Assembly (NCBI GenBank): GCA_020638655.1
Contig: JACKIC010000005.1
Span: 310,001-374,000, forward strand
Source: Planctomycetota bacterium
Lineage (GTDB): Bacteria; Planctomycetota; UBA1135; UBA2386
DNA: 64,000 nucleotides
Reading direction: 5' to 3'
Shown here: in pieces, positions 27,753-35,937 of the stretch
Layout of the letters: each line of letters starts with the position of its first letter
Position numbering within the stretch: the stretch's first letter is position 1
Made by a program: the position numbers and the translations under genes
The notes under the pieces: generated by a model
What the model saw: only the letters and a program-made list of their open reading frames with translations
Database searches by the model: none
Told to the model about the DNA's origin: nothing

Positions 27753-27867
27753 GCCACCAAGATGCCGCCGACGGCCGGAACAGTCGCGGATCCTGCTGAC
27801 GATCCACGAGGTCGCGCTTTCGGGGGATTCCTGGGTACCCTGCGCAGCCCGCGGGGGAAACCCACGC

Positions 27868-28422
27868 GTGCACGCCGTGACCGACTCCCCGCAGACGAGC
27901 GCCCCCGAACCCGCGGCACCTGCCGCCGCAGCCTCCGGCATCGATGCGTTCGTCGGTCGACACCAGCAGATGCTCTGGCGCTTCCTGCGCGTGCTCGGCT
28001 GTGCGGGCCAGCGCGCCGAGGAGATCGCCCAGGACGCACTCGTGATCGCGCTGCAGCGCGGCGTCGAGAACGGACCGGGACCGCGCGCTGCGGCGTTCTT
28101 GCGGCAGACGGCGCGGCACCTGTGGCTGCGCGAACAGCGCGCCGACCGGCGCCGCGCCGCGCACCACGCCGAGGCGGCCGAGCGGCTGTGGCAACGCGAA
28201 TTCGACGGCGACGACGGCGACGGCTGGCTGCAGGCGCTCGATCGCTGCCTCGAGCAGCTGCCGGAGAGATCCCGCGCCGCGCTCGATCGCACCTACCGCG
28301 ACGGGATGGGCCGCGCCGAGCTCGGCGCCGAGCTCGGCATCGGCGAACACGGCGTGCGCAATCTGCTGCACCGTCTGCGCGCCGCCCTGCGCGACTGCAT
28401 CGAACGACGGAGGCAAGCGTGA
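27868..28422 (+). CDS. ECF-type sigma factor
   Basis: A 184-residue sigma-70-like factor from a GTG at 27868, with a GGGGGAA site 7-9 bases upstream (another GTG at 27877 is possible). Region 2 is seen in FVGRHQQMLWRFLRVLG and EIAQDALVIALQRG near residues 27-65; region 4 in LEQLPERSRAALDRTYRDGMG and AELGAELGIGEHGVRNLLHRLRAAL near residues 130-175. Its last codons overlap the GTG of the next gene (GTGA), so it is coupled to the membrane leucine-rich-repeat protein, which sits where an anti-sigma gene normally does. Confidence 0.88.
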   Translation: MHAVTDSPQTSAPEPAAPAAAASGIDAFVGRHQQMLWRFLRVLGCAGQRAEEIAQDALVIALQRGVENGPGPRAAAFLRQTARHLWLREQRADRRRAAHHAEAAERLWQREFDGDDGDGWLQALDRCLEQLPERSRAALDRTYRDGMGRAELGAELGIGEHGVRNLLHRLRAALRDCIERRRQA

Positions 28423-29840
28423 ACGACGACTCGAAGACCCCGCTCGACGAGGCCCTGATGGAATGGGCGCTCGGCGAACGCCTGGCCGGACAGACTCCGC
28501 CGGATCTGCGCGCAGCCGTTCGTCGGCGCCTGGCCGAAGCATCCCCGGCGGCGGCAACGCCCTCGACGCGCCGGCTGCTCGCGATCGCCGCAGCGGTCCT
28601 GTTCGGCACTGCGGTGGTGTTCGCGGTGGCCTGGTCGCGGCGCCAGAGCGCGTCCGACGATCGCGCCGCGACCGCGCCCCAGGACCCGAGCCCCCCGGCG
28701 AGGGTGTCGTCGCGCGCCGCGATCGAGGCGCTGCCCGACGACACGCAACACGTGATCGGCACGGGCATCGTCGACGACGACGTGCCCGCGCTGCTGCGGC
28801 TGCGACACCTCGAGACCCTCGAACTGCACGCGATCTTCGGCTCGCCGCTGACGCCCGGGCAGACCCTGCGCCCGATGCACACGCTCACCGACGAAGGGCT
28901 CGCGCGCCTCGCGAGCCTCAAGCAGCTGCGCGTGCTGCACCTGGGCAACCAGACCGAGATTGGCGCGGCCGGGCTCGACATGCTCGCGCACCTGCCGCAT
29001 CTCGAGGAGCTGGTGGTGCAGACCTGCACCGCCGACGACGAGGCGTTCTCGGTGCTCTCGCGCATGCCGCACCTCGCGGTGCTGCGGCTCAACGGCTGCA
29101 CCAAGATCGGCGAGCCGACCATCGCGCGCATCGCGGCGATCGGCACGCTGCGCGGCCTGTCGCTGGCGGCCTGCGGACACCTGCAGCAGGAGTGGCTCAC
29201 CAAGCTCGCCGCGATGCAACGGCTCGAACTGCTGGACCTCGGCATGATCGGCAGCAACACGATCTTCTCGGGCATCTCGCCGGTCGACCTGCCGGCGCCG
29301 GGCACCGGCGTCACCGACGAGGTGCTGCGCGCGATCGGCAAGATGCGGTCGCTGCGCCACCTCGATCTCTCGTACGCGGGGATCACCAGCGCGGGGCTGC
29401 GCGAACTGCAACACCTGCCGCTCGTCGACCTCGACCTCACCGGGATCGACGTCCCGTCCGAGGGCCTGCTGCAGCTGCCCCCCACGCTCGAGAAGCTGTC
29501 ACTGCGCGGCACCACCGTGAGCCACGCGGACCTCGGGAGCACACTGGCCGACGCGACGCCGCGGCTGCGCACCCTGGTCCTGGACAGCAGCTCGGGCATC
29601 GGCGACGCGCAGCTGCGCAGCCTCGCGGCCCTGCCCGGCCTGCGGCGCCTCGACATCTCCTACTGCCGAAACGTCACCGCGGCCGGCTTCGCGTCGCTGA
29701 CCGGATTGCCGGCGCTCGAAGAACTCACGATGCGGGGCCAGTGCACGTTCCTCGACGACGACGGCACCCGCCTGGTCGTCCAAGCGATGCCCAGGCTGCG
29801 GCGGTTCGTGACCGACAAGGAACCGTCGGAGCGACGCTGA
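28419..29840 (+). CDS. Membrane-anchored leucine-rich-repeat protein, probable anti-sigma partner
   Basis: A 473-residue protein from a GTG at 28419 that overlaps the sigma stop. Residues 1-50 are cytoplasmic and helical (LDEALMEWALGERLAGQTPPDL); a membrane helix follows at about 52-72. The outer part, about 100-470, has repeats of about 25 residues of the type LRHLETLELHAI, LKQLRVLHLGNQT, LPHLEELVVQTC, MPHLAVLRLNGC, MRSLRHLDLSYAGI and LPGLRRLDISYC, the leucine-rich-repeat pattern. Position and topology suggest that it holds the sigma factor at the membrane until the outer domain binds a ligand. There is no classical zinc anti-sigma motif, so this role is inference. Confidence 0.85.
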   Translation: MNDDSKTPLDEALMEWALGERLAGQTPPDLRAAVRRRLAEASPAAATPSTRRLLAIAAAVLFGTAVVFAVAWSRRQSASDDRAATAPQDPSPPARVSSRAAIEALPDDTQHVIGTGIVDDDVPALLRLRHLETLELHAIFGSPLTPGQTLRPMHTLTDEGLARLASLKQLRVLHLGNQTEIGAAGLDMLAHLPHLEELVVQTCTADDEAFSVLSRMPHLAVLRLNGCTKIGEPTIARIAAIGTLRGLSLAACGHLQQEWLTKLAAMQRLELLDLGMIGSNTIFSGISPVDLPAPGTGVTDEVLRAIGKMRSLRHLDLSYAGITSAGLRELQHLPLVDLDLTGIDVPSEGLLQLPPTLEKLSLRGTTVSHADLGSTLADATPRLRTLVLDSSSGIGDAQLRSLAALPGLRRLDISYCRNVTAAGFASLTGLPALEELTMRGQCTFLDDDGTRLVVQAMPRLRRFVTDKEPSERR

Positions 29841-30122
29841 TCGCGCCGCAGGGGGCGGGCGCGGGTGCAAGCGCGGGACAGGGCAGCGTGCGCGTGCCGT
29901 CGCCAAGGCTGCGCAACTCCAACCCACCTACACCGAGGATCGGACCAGGGCGACGAGGTCGAGGGCAAACGACTGCTGCGCTTCGAGCGCATCGTGGACC
30001 GCTGGTACCAGCGGTAGGAGGGACACCCGATCCGGCTGGGCCCGGCGCGAGCAACCGAATCGGCCCCGCCGCAAGATTCCTGCAACGCCGGGAGGTCCGC
30101 GGTCGTCGTTCCCCACGACGCC
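29841..30122. other. Intergenic region with a possible gene remnant
   Basis: 282 bases between the leucine-rich-repeat gene and the second sigma-receptor fusion. The plus strand has an open stretch ending at the TAG at 30015-30017 that reads DEVEGKRLLRFERIVDRWYQR from 29952, which looks like a protein C-terminus. It has no start codon in a good setting. The rest shows no gene, and no clear promoter. Confidence 0.3.
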
Positions 30123-33100
30123 ATGTCATCCTTCCAGCCGATGCCCACACCCGAGGTGATGTTCTCGCATCGCCGCTTCCTGCGCGCGATCGTGCGCTCG
30201 CTGGTCCGCGACGAGCAGGGCGCCGAGGACATCGTGCAGGAGACCCTGGTGCGGGCCTGGCAGGCGGCGCCGCCCCAGGGTGACGGCCAGCGCGGCAGCC
30301 TGCGCGGCTGGCTCGGCAAGATCGCCCGCAACCTCAGCATCGACCACCTGCGCGGCGCCCGGCGGCTCGAACGGCTCGAGCACCAGGTCGAGGCGACGGG
30401 CCTCGCGCCGTCGACCGAAGAGGTGCTGCTGCACGAAGAACAGCGGCGGCGGCTCGTGCGCGCGGTGCTCGCCCTGCCGCAGCCCTACCGCGACGTCGTG
30501 CTGCTGCGCTTCTGGGAGGAGCTGACGCCCGCGCAGATCGCCGCGCGCCTTGGCGTACCCGGCGCGACCGTGCGTTCGCAGCTAGCGCGTGGGCTCGACC
30601 AGCTGCGCGTCCGCCTCGACCGGGAATACGGCGACCGCAAGAGCTGGCTCGCCGCGCTCGCGCCGTTCGCCGCGCCGACCGCGCCGACCGCTGCCGCCAC
30701 TTCGACCGCCTTCGCGACGTTCCTGCTCATGAACACCAAGTTCGCCGTCTCCTTCGCCGCCCTGCTGCTCGTCGGCCTGCTGTCCTGGTTGTGGTGGCGC
30801 GCCGACCCGGCGCTCACCCCGGCCACCGACCCCCTGGCCACGACGCAGGTCGCCGCCGCCGCCACCGGCTCCGCGAGCAAGCCGGCCGCACCCGACGCCG
30901 CGGTCGAAGCCGGCACCGAACCGGAGCCGCAGCGGCAGTCCGCCGTGCCGCAGGCCGAACTCACGGTGCGCGGCCAGGTGCTCTGTCGCAACCAGCCGTT
31001 CGCCGGCCCCGCGCTGCGCCTGCAGTGGTTCGACGGCTACGACGCGAACGGCACGTGCACGAGCGAGGTGACGCTGCAGGCGGACGCCAAGGGGAACTTC
31101 GACTGGCACGGGCGGCGCACCGAGCAGGTCCGCACCGTGCGCGTGCTCGGCGCCGACCCGGGACTCAAGCTGTGGAACACGCCGGCGCTGGTGACGCCCG
31201 ACGCCGAGGAGGTCACGCTCGAAGTCTCGGTGATCCCGCTCGACCACGAACTCACGGGGCGCGTGCACGACACCGCCGGCGCGCCGATCCCCGGGGCGCG
31301 GCTCGACGTCAACGGCTGGACCGAGTCCCAGGTCACCGCCGACGCCGAAGGGCGCTATCGGATGATGGTGCCGACCGACACCTACCCGCTGCTCGTCACC
31401 GCGCCGGGCTTCTGCGACCGCCTGGTGCGCGGCTACATGCCCAAGGACGCGGCGCGCAACGAGCTCGACATCGAACTGCTGCCCGGCGCGAAGATCGAGG
31501 GCCACGTCGTCGACGCCGCCGGCGCACCGGTCGCGAACGCCGAGGTGCGCGGCAGCGGCACGTTCCGGAAGTCCGAGAGCGATCAACAGGGACACTTCGT
31601 CCTCGAGGGCGCGGCGCTCGGCCAGCGGCACATGGTGACGGTCACGCGCGCGGGCTTCCAGGAGGGCAGCGCGATGGCGAGCGCCGGCGGCGAACCCGTG
31701 GAGGTCGTGCTGCAGCCGGGGCTTTCGGTCGAGATCCGCGCGCTGGACCGCGACGGCAAGCCCGTCGTCGGCGCCACGGCCAAGATCAGCTTCGACGTCT
31801 TCAGCGGCGCCAAGACCATGGGCATCACCAGGCTCGATGGCCGCCTTCGGCTCGAGGACCTCGGCAGCCGCCCGTTCGATCTCGTCGTCGCGCGCCGCGG
31901 CTACGTCAGCGCGCGCCTCGAGGTCGATCCCGCCAAGGTCACCGGCGAGCTGATCGTGGACATGCAGCAGGGCTGTGAGCTGCGCGGCCGGGTCGTCGAC
32001 GAGAGCGGCGCCCCCGTGATCGGCGCGTCGATCTACTGCGAACTGGCCGGCGAGAAGGACATCAGCCGCCGCTCCGTAGGATCGCGCGACAGCACCGACG
32101 AGGACGGCAGGTTCCACGTCGACGGGCTGCCGCCCGAAGCGTGCGTCGTCTACGCGTTCCGCCGCGACCACGTGCGCGCATCGACCGACTTCCTCGGCGG
32201 CACGACGCACGAGGTGCTGCTGCGCCTGTCGCCGGCACCGGCCGTCACCGGCCGCGTCGTCGACGGCAAGACCGGCGCGCCGCTCGCGGAGTTCACGATC
32301 ACCGTGTCCGCGGCCAAGGAGGGCCAGTCACTGCACACGGACCCGGTCGCGTTCAAGGACGACGACGGCTACTTCCTCGTGCGTCACTGGCAGATGGTGG
32401 CGAATTCCGAACTGGTCGTCGAGGCCACGGCTCCGGGCTACGCCGCGACCAAGGTGCAGAGCGTGGCGCTGACCGCGCCGCCGCGCGCCCAGAGCCTGAT
32501 CACGATGTATCCAGGGACCCGCGTCCAGGGCGTCGTGCGCGACGCCGGTGACGGCACCGCGGTGGCGGGCGCGACCGTCGCGCTCCACCGCTGGGACCGT
32601 CGTCCCATCTCGAACGGGACGTGCGTGACCGACGCCGAGGGGCGGTTCGTGCTCGACAACCTCGCGGTGGGTGAACACCGGCTGCGGCTGCAGCGTGAGG
32701 GTTACCCCGAGACGATCACCGAACCGTTCACGGCCGCGGCCGACGTGCCGCTCGTGACCCTGACGCCGACGATGTCGCGCGGCGTCGCGCTGCGCGGCCG
32801 CGTGCCCGACGCGGCCGGAGCCGGCGGCCTCACCGTGTCGGCCAGCGGTTCGGGCACCGACCTGCAGACCAAGGTGCGCGACGACGGCACGTTCGAGCTG
32901 CGGGGCCTGCCCGCCGGCGACACGCTGATCTCGGTGAAGGACCAGAACAACCGCCGGCGCTACCGCCGCATCGTCGTCGGCGACACGGACATCCTCGACT
33001 TCGAGTTGCCGCTCGAGCTGGGCACCGGCTCGGTGCGCCTCGAGATCCGGGGCGCGGCGAGCGGCAACGTGCAGGTCCAACCGCTCGACGACGCGTCACA

Positions 33101-33284
33101 AGAACGTCGCACCCCCGTGCTCTGGATGCCGTTCACCGGCTCGCAGGTGGTCGTGCGAGGACTCGCACCGGGACGCTACCGCCTGAGCGTGGACACGCGG
33201 GTCTACGGCGAAGAGGGCCGCACCGAGGTCGAAGTCGGGGCGGGTGAGGTCGCCGCGACCGTCGAGGTGACGAAGAAGCAGTGA
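30123..33284 (+). CDS. ECF sigma factor fused to a membrane-anchored extracytoplasmic repeat protein, second copy
   Basis: A 1053-residue protein. Residues about 15-85 are sigma region 2 (EDIVQETLVRAWQA, LGKIARNLSIDHLRG) and about 105-165 region 4 (LPQPYRDVVLLRFWEELTPA, AARLGVPGATVRSQLARGLDQL). A single membrane helix is at about 203-226 (MNTKFAVSFAALLLVGLLSW), preceded by an Ala/Thr/Pro-rich linker. The rest is a chain of about eight or nine carboxypeptidase-regulatory-like units, each with V.G.V.D..G.P(V)..A.V and a DG.F.(V/L).G.P.G pattern. The arrangement and the M-x-T-K start of the helix match the 801-residue protein at 25347, so the two are paralogues despite low similarity. One-polypeptide sensing is inferred. 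Confidence 0.88.
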   Translation: MSSFQPMPTPEVMFSHRRFLRAIVRSLVRDEQGAEDIVQETLVRAWQAAPPQGDGQRGSLRGWLGKIARNLSIDHLRGARRLERLEHQVEATGLAPSTEEVLLHEEQRRRLVRAVLALPQPYRDVVLLRFWEELTPAQIAARLGVPGATVRSQLARGLDQLRVRLDREYGDRKSWLAALAPFAAPTAPTAAATSTAFATFLLMNTKFAVSFAALLLVGLLSWLWWRADPALTPATDPLATTQVAAAATGSASKPAAPDAAVEAGTEPEPQRQSAVPQAELTVRGQVLCRNQPFAGPALRLQWFDGYDANGTCTSEVTLQADAKGNFDWHGRRTEQVRTVRVLGADPGLKLWNTPALVTPDAEEVTLEVSVIPLDHELTGRVHDTAGAPIPGARLDVNGWTESQVTADAEGRYRMMVPTDTYPLLVTAPGFCDRLVRGYMPKDAARNELDIELLPGAKIEGHVVDAAGAPVANAEVRGSGTFRKSESDQQGHFVLEGAALGQRHMVTVTRAGFQEGSAMASAGGEPVEVVLQPGLSVEIRALDRDGKPVVGATAKISFDVFSGAKTMGITRLDGRLRLEDLGSRPFDLVVARRGYVSARLEVDPAKVTGELIVDMQQGCELRGRVVDESGAPVIGASIYCELAGEKDISRRSVGSRDSTDEDGRFHVDGLPPEACVVYAFRRDHVRASTDFLGGTTHEVLLRLSPAPAVTGRVVDGKTGAPLAEFTITVSAAKEGQSLHTDPVAFKDDDGYFLVRHWQMVANSELVVEATAPGYAATKVQSVALTAPPRAQSLITMYPGTRVQGVVRDAGDGTAVAGATVALHRWDRRPISNGTCVTDAEGRFVLDNLAVGEHRLRLQREGYPETITEPFTAAADVPLVTLTPTMSRGVALRGRVPDAAGAGGLTVSASGSGTDLQTKVRDDGTFELRGLPAGDTLISVKDQNNRRRYRRIVVGDTDILDFELPLELGTGSVRLEIRGAASGNVQVQPLDDASQERRTPVLWMPFTGSQVVVRGLAPGRYRLSVDTRVYGEEGRTEVEVGAGEVAATVEVTKKQ

Positions 33285-33391
33285 GCCGCTGCGGACGGCG
33301 ACGCCTTACGCCGCGCACGTGTCGGCCCTACAGTCCCGGCGGGAACGGTCGGGGGAGGAGCTTTCATCCCCTCTGCCACATGGAGTCCGCC

Positions 33392-34456
33392 ATGAAACTC
33401 TCGACACGTTCGCTCTCGCTCTGCGGCGCCGCGGCGCTGCTCGCGCTCGTCGCCACCACCGGCCGCGCCACCGCCCAGGTCCAGGCGTTCTATCCGCTGA
33501 TGACCGACCTGCTCGACGCGACCAACACCTACGGTCCGATGACGCTCGCCGGCACCCCGCCGCCCGCGCCGCCGAGCAACGGCGTCTGCGTCAACGGCAT
33601 CTACCACTACAACACGGGCGGACAGGACGTGCGCACGCCGCTGCTGCCGAGCCTCGACACCACCGACTTCCAGGTCGACGTCGAGTTCAACATCACTGCG
33701 CTGCCCGCGGTGCAGGGCCCGGTCCTGATCGGCGGCAACGGCTGGCGCTTCCTCGGCATCTACCTGCAGGGCAACGGCACCGTCGGCGTGAAGTACAACA
33801 ACTCCAACCTGACGTGGTCGTCGACGACGCTGAGCACCGGCATCTGGTACGTCGCGAGTCTGCGTTACGAGGCCAACACCGTGCAGCTGCTGATCAACAA
33901 CAGCATCGTGCACCAGGCCGTGGTGGGCCCGCTCAACGACGGCAACAACAAGAACTTCACCACCAACGACTACAGCGTCGGCAGCAACTTCAACGGCTGC
34001 ATCCGCAACCTGATGATCAGCAACGACACGACCACGGGTGTCGCCACGGCGAGCGTGTTCGGCACCGGCTGCGGCGGCAGCGGCGGCGCGCCCGCGCTGG
34101 CCCCCAACAACACGCCGCAGCTCGGGTCCACGTTCACGGTCGCGATGTCCAACCTGCCCGCGGTATCGCCGGTCGCGTTCATGACGGTCGGCTTCAGCTC
34201 GACGCAGTCGATCCTCGGCCCGCTGCCCTACAACCTGCAGCCGCTCGGCTTCGGCGCGAGCTGCGACCTGCTGGTCAGCACCGACGCGACGGTCGTGTTC
34301 CAGACGCCGCAGGGCAGCGGCACGTTCGGCCTCGCGGTGCCGACCGACCCCGCCTTCTCGGGTCTCGAGCTGTTCTTCCAGGGCGCCGCGATCGACCCGA
34401 GCGCGACGGGTGGCTTCACGTTCACCAACGCCGTCGACGCGACGATCGGGACCTGA
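33392..34456 (+). CDS. Secreted LamG-like protein with C-terminal Gly-Cys module
   Basis: A 354-residue protein with a signal peptide (MKLSTRSLSLCGAAALLALV, cleavage near residue 30). The start at 33392 has GGAG 7 bases upstream and is preferred over the ATG at 33380. Residues about 32-215 look like a laminin-G/concanavalin-type jelly roll: FYPLMTDLLDATNTYGPMT, TDFQVDVEFNITALP, VGVKYNNSNLTWSSTTL and WYVASLRYEANTVQLLIN. The last 130 residues begin FGTGCGGSGGAPALAPN and fit the shared module, with GFGASCDL as its second Cys site. Likely a carbohydrate- or surface-binding protein. Confidence 0.82.
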   Translation: MKLSTRSLSLCGAAALLALVATTGRATAQVQAFYPLMTDLLDATNTYGPMTLAGTPPPAPPSNGVCVNGIYHYNTGGQDVRTPLLPSLDTTDFQVDVEFNITALPAVQGPVLIGGNGWRFLGIYLQGNGTVGVKYNNSNLTWSSTTLSTGIWYVASLRYEANTVQLLINNSIVHQAVVGPLNDGNNKNFTTNDYSVGSNFNGCIRNLMISNDTTTGVATASVFGTGCGGSGGAPALAPNNTPQLGSTFTVAMSNLPAVSPVAFMTVGFSSTQSILGPLPYNLQPLGFGASCDLLVSTDATVVFQTPQGSGTFGLAVPTDPAFSGLELFFQGAAIDPSATGGFTFTNAVDATIGT

Positions 34457-34462
34457 CCCGCT

Positions 34463-34499
34463 CGGGCACCTTCGCGAGGCCCACCCTCGCAAGGGCCCG
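34463..34499 (+). terminator. Stem-loop after the LamG-like gene
   Basis: CGGGC, CCTT and GCGAGG pair with CCTCGC, AAGG and GCCCG around a 5-base loop, giving a 15-bp stem with two single-base bulges, starting 7 bases after the stop at 34456. There is no T-run. Confidence 0.5.
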
Positions 34500-34522
34500 C
34501 GGACAGCGTCTAGGATGGGCCG

Positions 34523-35842
34523 ATGCTGCATCGGTCCTCCGCGCTCCTGCTGCTCCTCTCGATACAGGCGACCACCCTCGTCGCACAGACACCCGCCAGA
34601 CCGACGTACGCGCCGCTGGTACAGAAGGTCGAGGCAGCGGGTCAGGCGGTTGCGGACGCCCTCAACGCCCGCGACCGCGACCTCGCGGAGAAGCGGCGCG
34701 CGGCGTTCGCCGAGACGGTCGACGAGCTGCTCGCCAGCAAGGAGCTGCTGACCACGAGCGACTACAACCGCTCGGCGACGGTCGCGATGATCGTCGGCTG
34801 CCCCGAGGTCTGCCAGAAGATCGCACGCTTCACGATCGCCAAGCTCGAGCAGCCCGGCCAGCTGCGTGAGTTCCTGGGTATCGCCAACATGGAGCTGTGC
34901 CAGCGCGTCGACACCGACGCCGAGATGCGCGCCCTGGCGACCGAGGCGGTGGGCGCGCTCGAGATCTGGTGCGAAGCGAAGCCGGGCAGCATCGGCCCCT
35001 CCCACCTGATCCAGGCCTACGCCACGCTCGGCGAATGGTCGAAGGCGCTCGCCTGGGACGACCGGCTGCGCGAACGCCGGTCGAACATCGCGTGTCCGCC
35101 GTTCTTCCGCGTGATCTTGCTGCTGGGCGCCGAGCAGTGGCCGCAGGCGATCGAACTGTTGCGCAGCGAAGCCGTCGCCGAGGAGACGGTGGCGACGGAG
35201 ATCGAAGTGCTGGTGTCGCGCGCGGAAGCGATGCGCGGCGAACACGAGAAGGCGATCGCGGTGGCGCGCGCCAACCTGGCCCGCGAGACCACCGACGCCG
35301 CGGTGGCGGCCCTGGCCGATGCGCTGGCGCGTTCGGGCGACTACGACGCGGCGCTGGCACTGCTGGCCAAGCACCCCGTGACCGAGAAGAGCGAGGATCC
35401 GCGCATCGCCGCCGGGCTGCGCAAGAGCCGCGCGGCGCTCGTCTACCTGATCGGCCTGCGCGGCAAGCCGCCCGCGGACCTGCGCCAGCAGCTCGCCAAA
35501 CTGCTCGAGGTGCGCTTCGAGGTCCTGGGCGCGGGCGCCGCCGCGGCCAAGCGCATGCAGCAGTCGCCGTGGGCCTTGGGATGGACCGCGCGCAAGGTGC
35601 CGTCCGGCCCGTCGGGCTGGGCCAACGACCTGCTGCTGGCGGTGTGCGTGCGCGACACGGCCAAGTACGAACAGCCCAAGACCGAACGTACGCTGCTCGG
35701 CGCGATCCTCGACGACGAAGCGCGCGCCGCGCTGACGGGCGACGAGGCGCTGCAGGTGGCGCGGCGCAACGTGCGCGCCAGCTTCGTCTACTTCACCAGC
35801 CCGGGCGCGCTCGTCGTCGACCAACTGCTCGCCAAACTCTGA
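34523..35842 (+). CDS. Secreted helical repeat protein, TPR-like
   Basis: A 439-residue protein with a signal peptide (MLHRSSALLLLLSIQATTLVAQ). The body is all-helical with TPR-like pairs: LIQAYATLGEWSKALAWDD near residue 175, LLLGAEQWPQAIELLRSE near 205, RAEAMRGEHEKAIAVARANL near 235 and LADALARSGDYDAALALLAKH near 265. The N-terminal 120 residues have no repeat that I recognise. Probably a periplasmic or surface scaffold; the partner is unknown. It converges on the polyglycine-hydrolase-like gene across a strong stem-loop. Confidence 0.75.
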   Translation: MLHRSSALLLLLSIQATTLVAQTPARPTYAPLVQKVEAAGQAVADALNARDRDLAEKRRAAFAETVDELLASKELLTTSDYNRSATVAMIVGCPEVCQKIARFTIAKLEQPGQLREFLGIANMELCQRVDTDAEMRALATEAVGALEIWCEAKPGSIGPSHLIQAYATLGEWSKALAWDDRLRERRSNIACPPFFRVILLLGAEQWPQAIELLRSEAVAEETVATEIEVLVSRAEAMRGEHEKAIAVARANLARETTDAAVAALADALARSGDYDAALALLAKHPVTEKSEDPRIAAGLRKSRAALVYLIGLRGKPPADLRQQLAKLLEVRFEVLGAGAAAAKRMQQSPWALGWTARKVPSGPSGWANDLLLAVCVRDTAKYEQPKTERTLLGAILDDEARAALTGDEALQVARRNVRASFVYFTSPGALVVDQLLAKL

Positions 35843-35884
35843 CCCCCAGACTCTGCCCCCCGGATTCAGGAGCACGTACACGAA

Positions 35885-35920
35885 CCGGCGCGGGCGGCGT
35901 GCGAACGCCACCCGCGCCGG
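35885..35920. terminator. Stem-loop between convergent genes
   Basis: 16-base arms (35885-35900 and 35905-35920) pair with one C-A mismatch around the loop GCGA. It lies 43 bases after one stop and 17 bases from the other, the place of a shared terminator, but lacks a T-run on either side. Confidence 0.5.
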
Positions 35921-35937
35921 CCGTATCGCTGCGGCGA

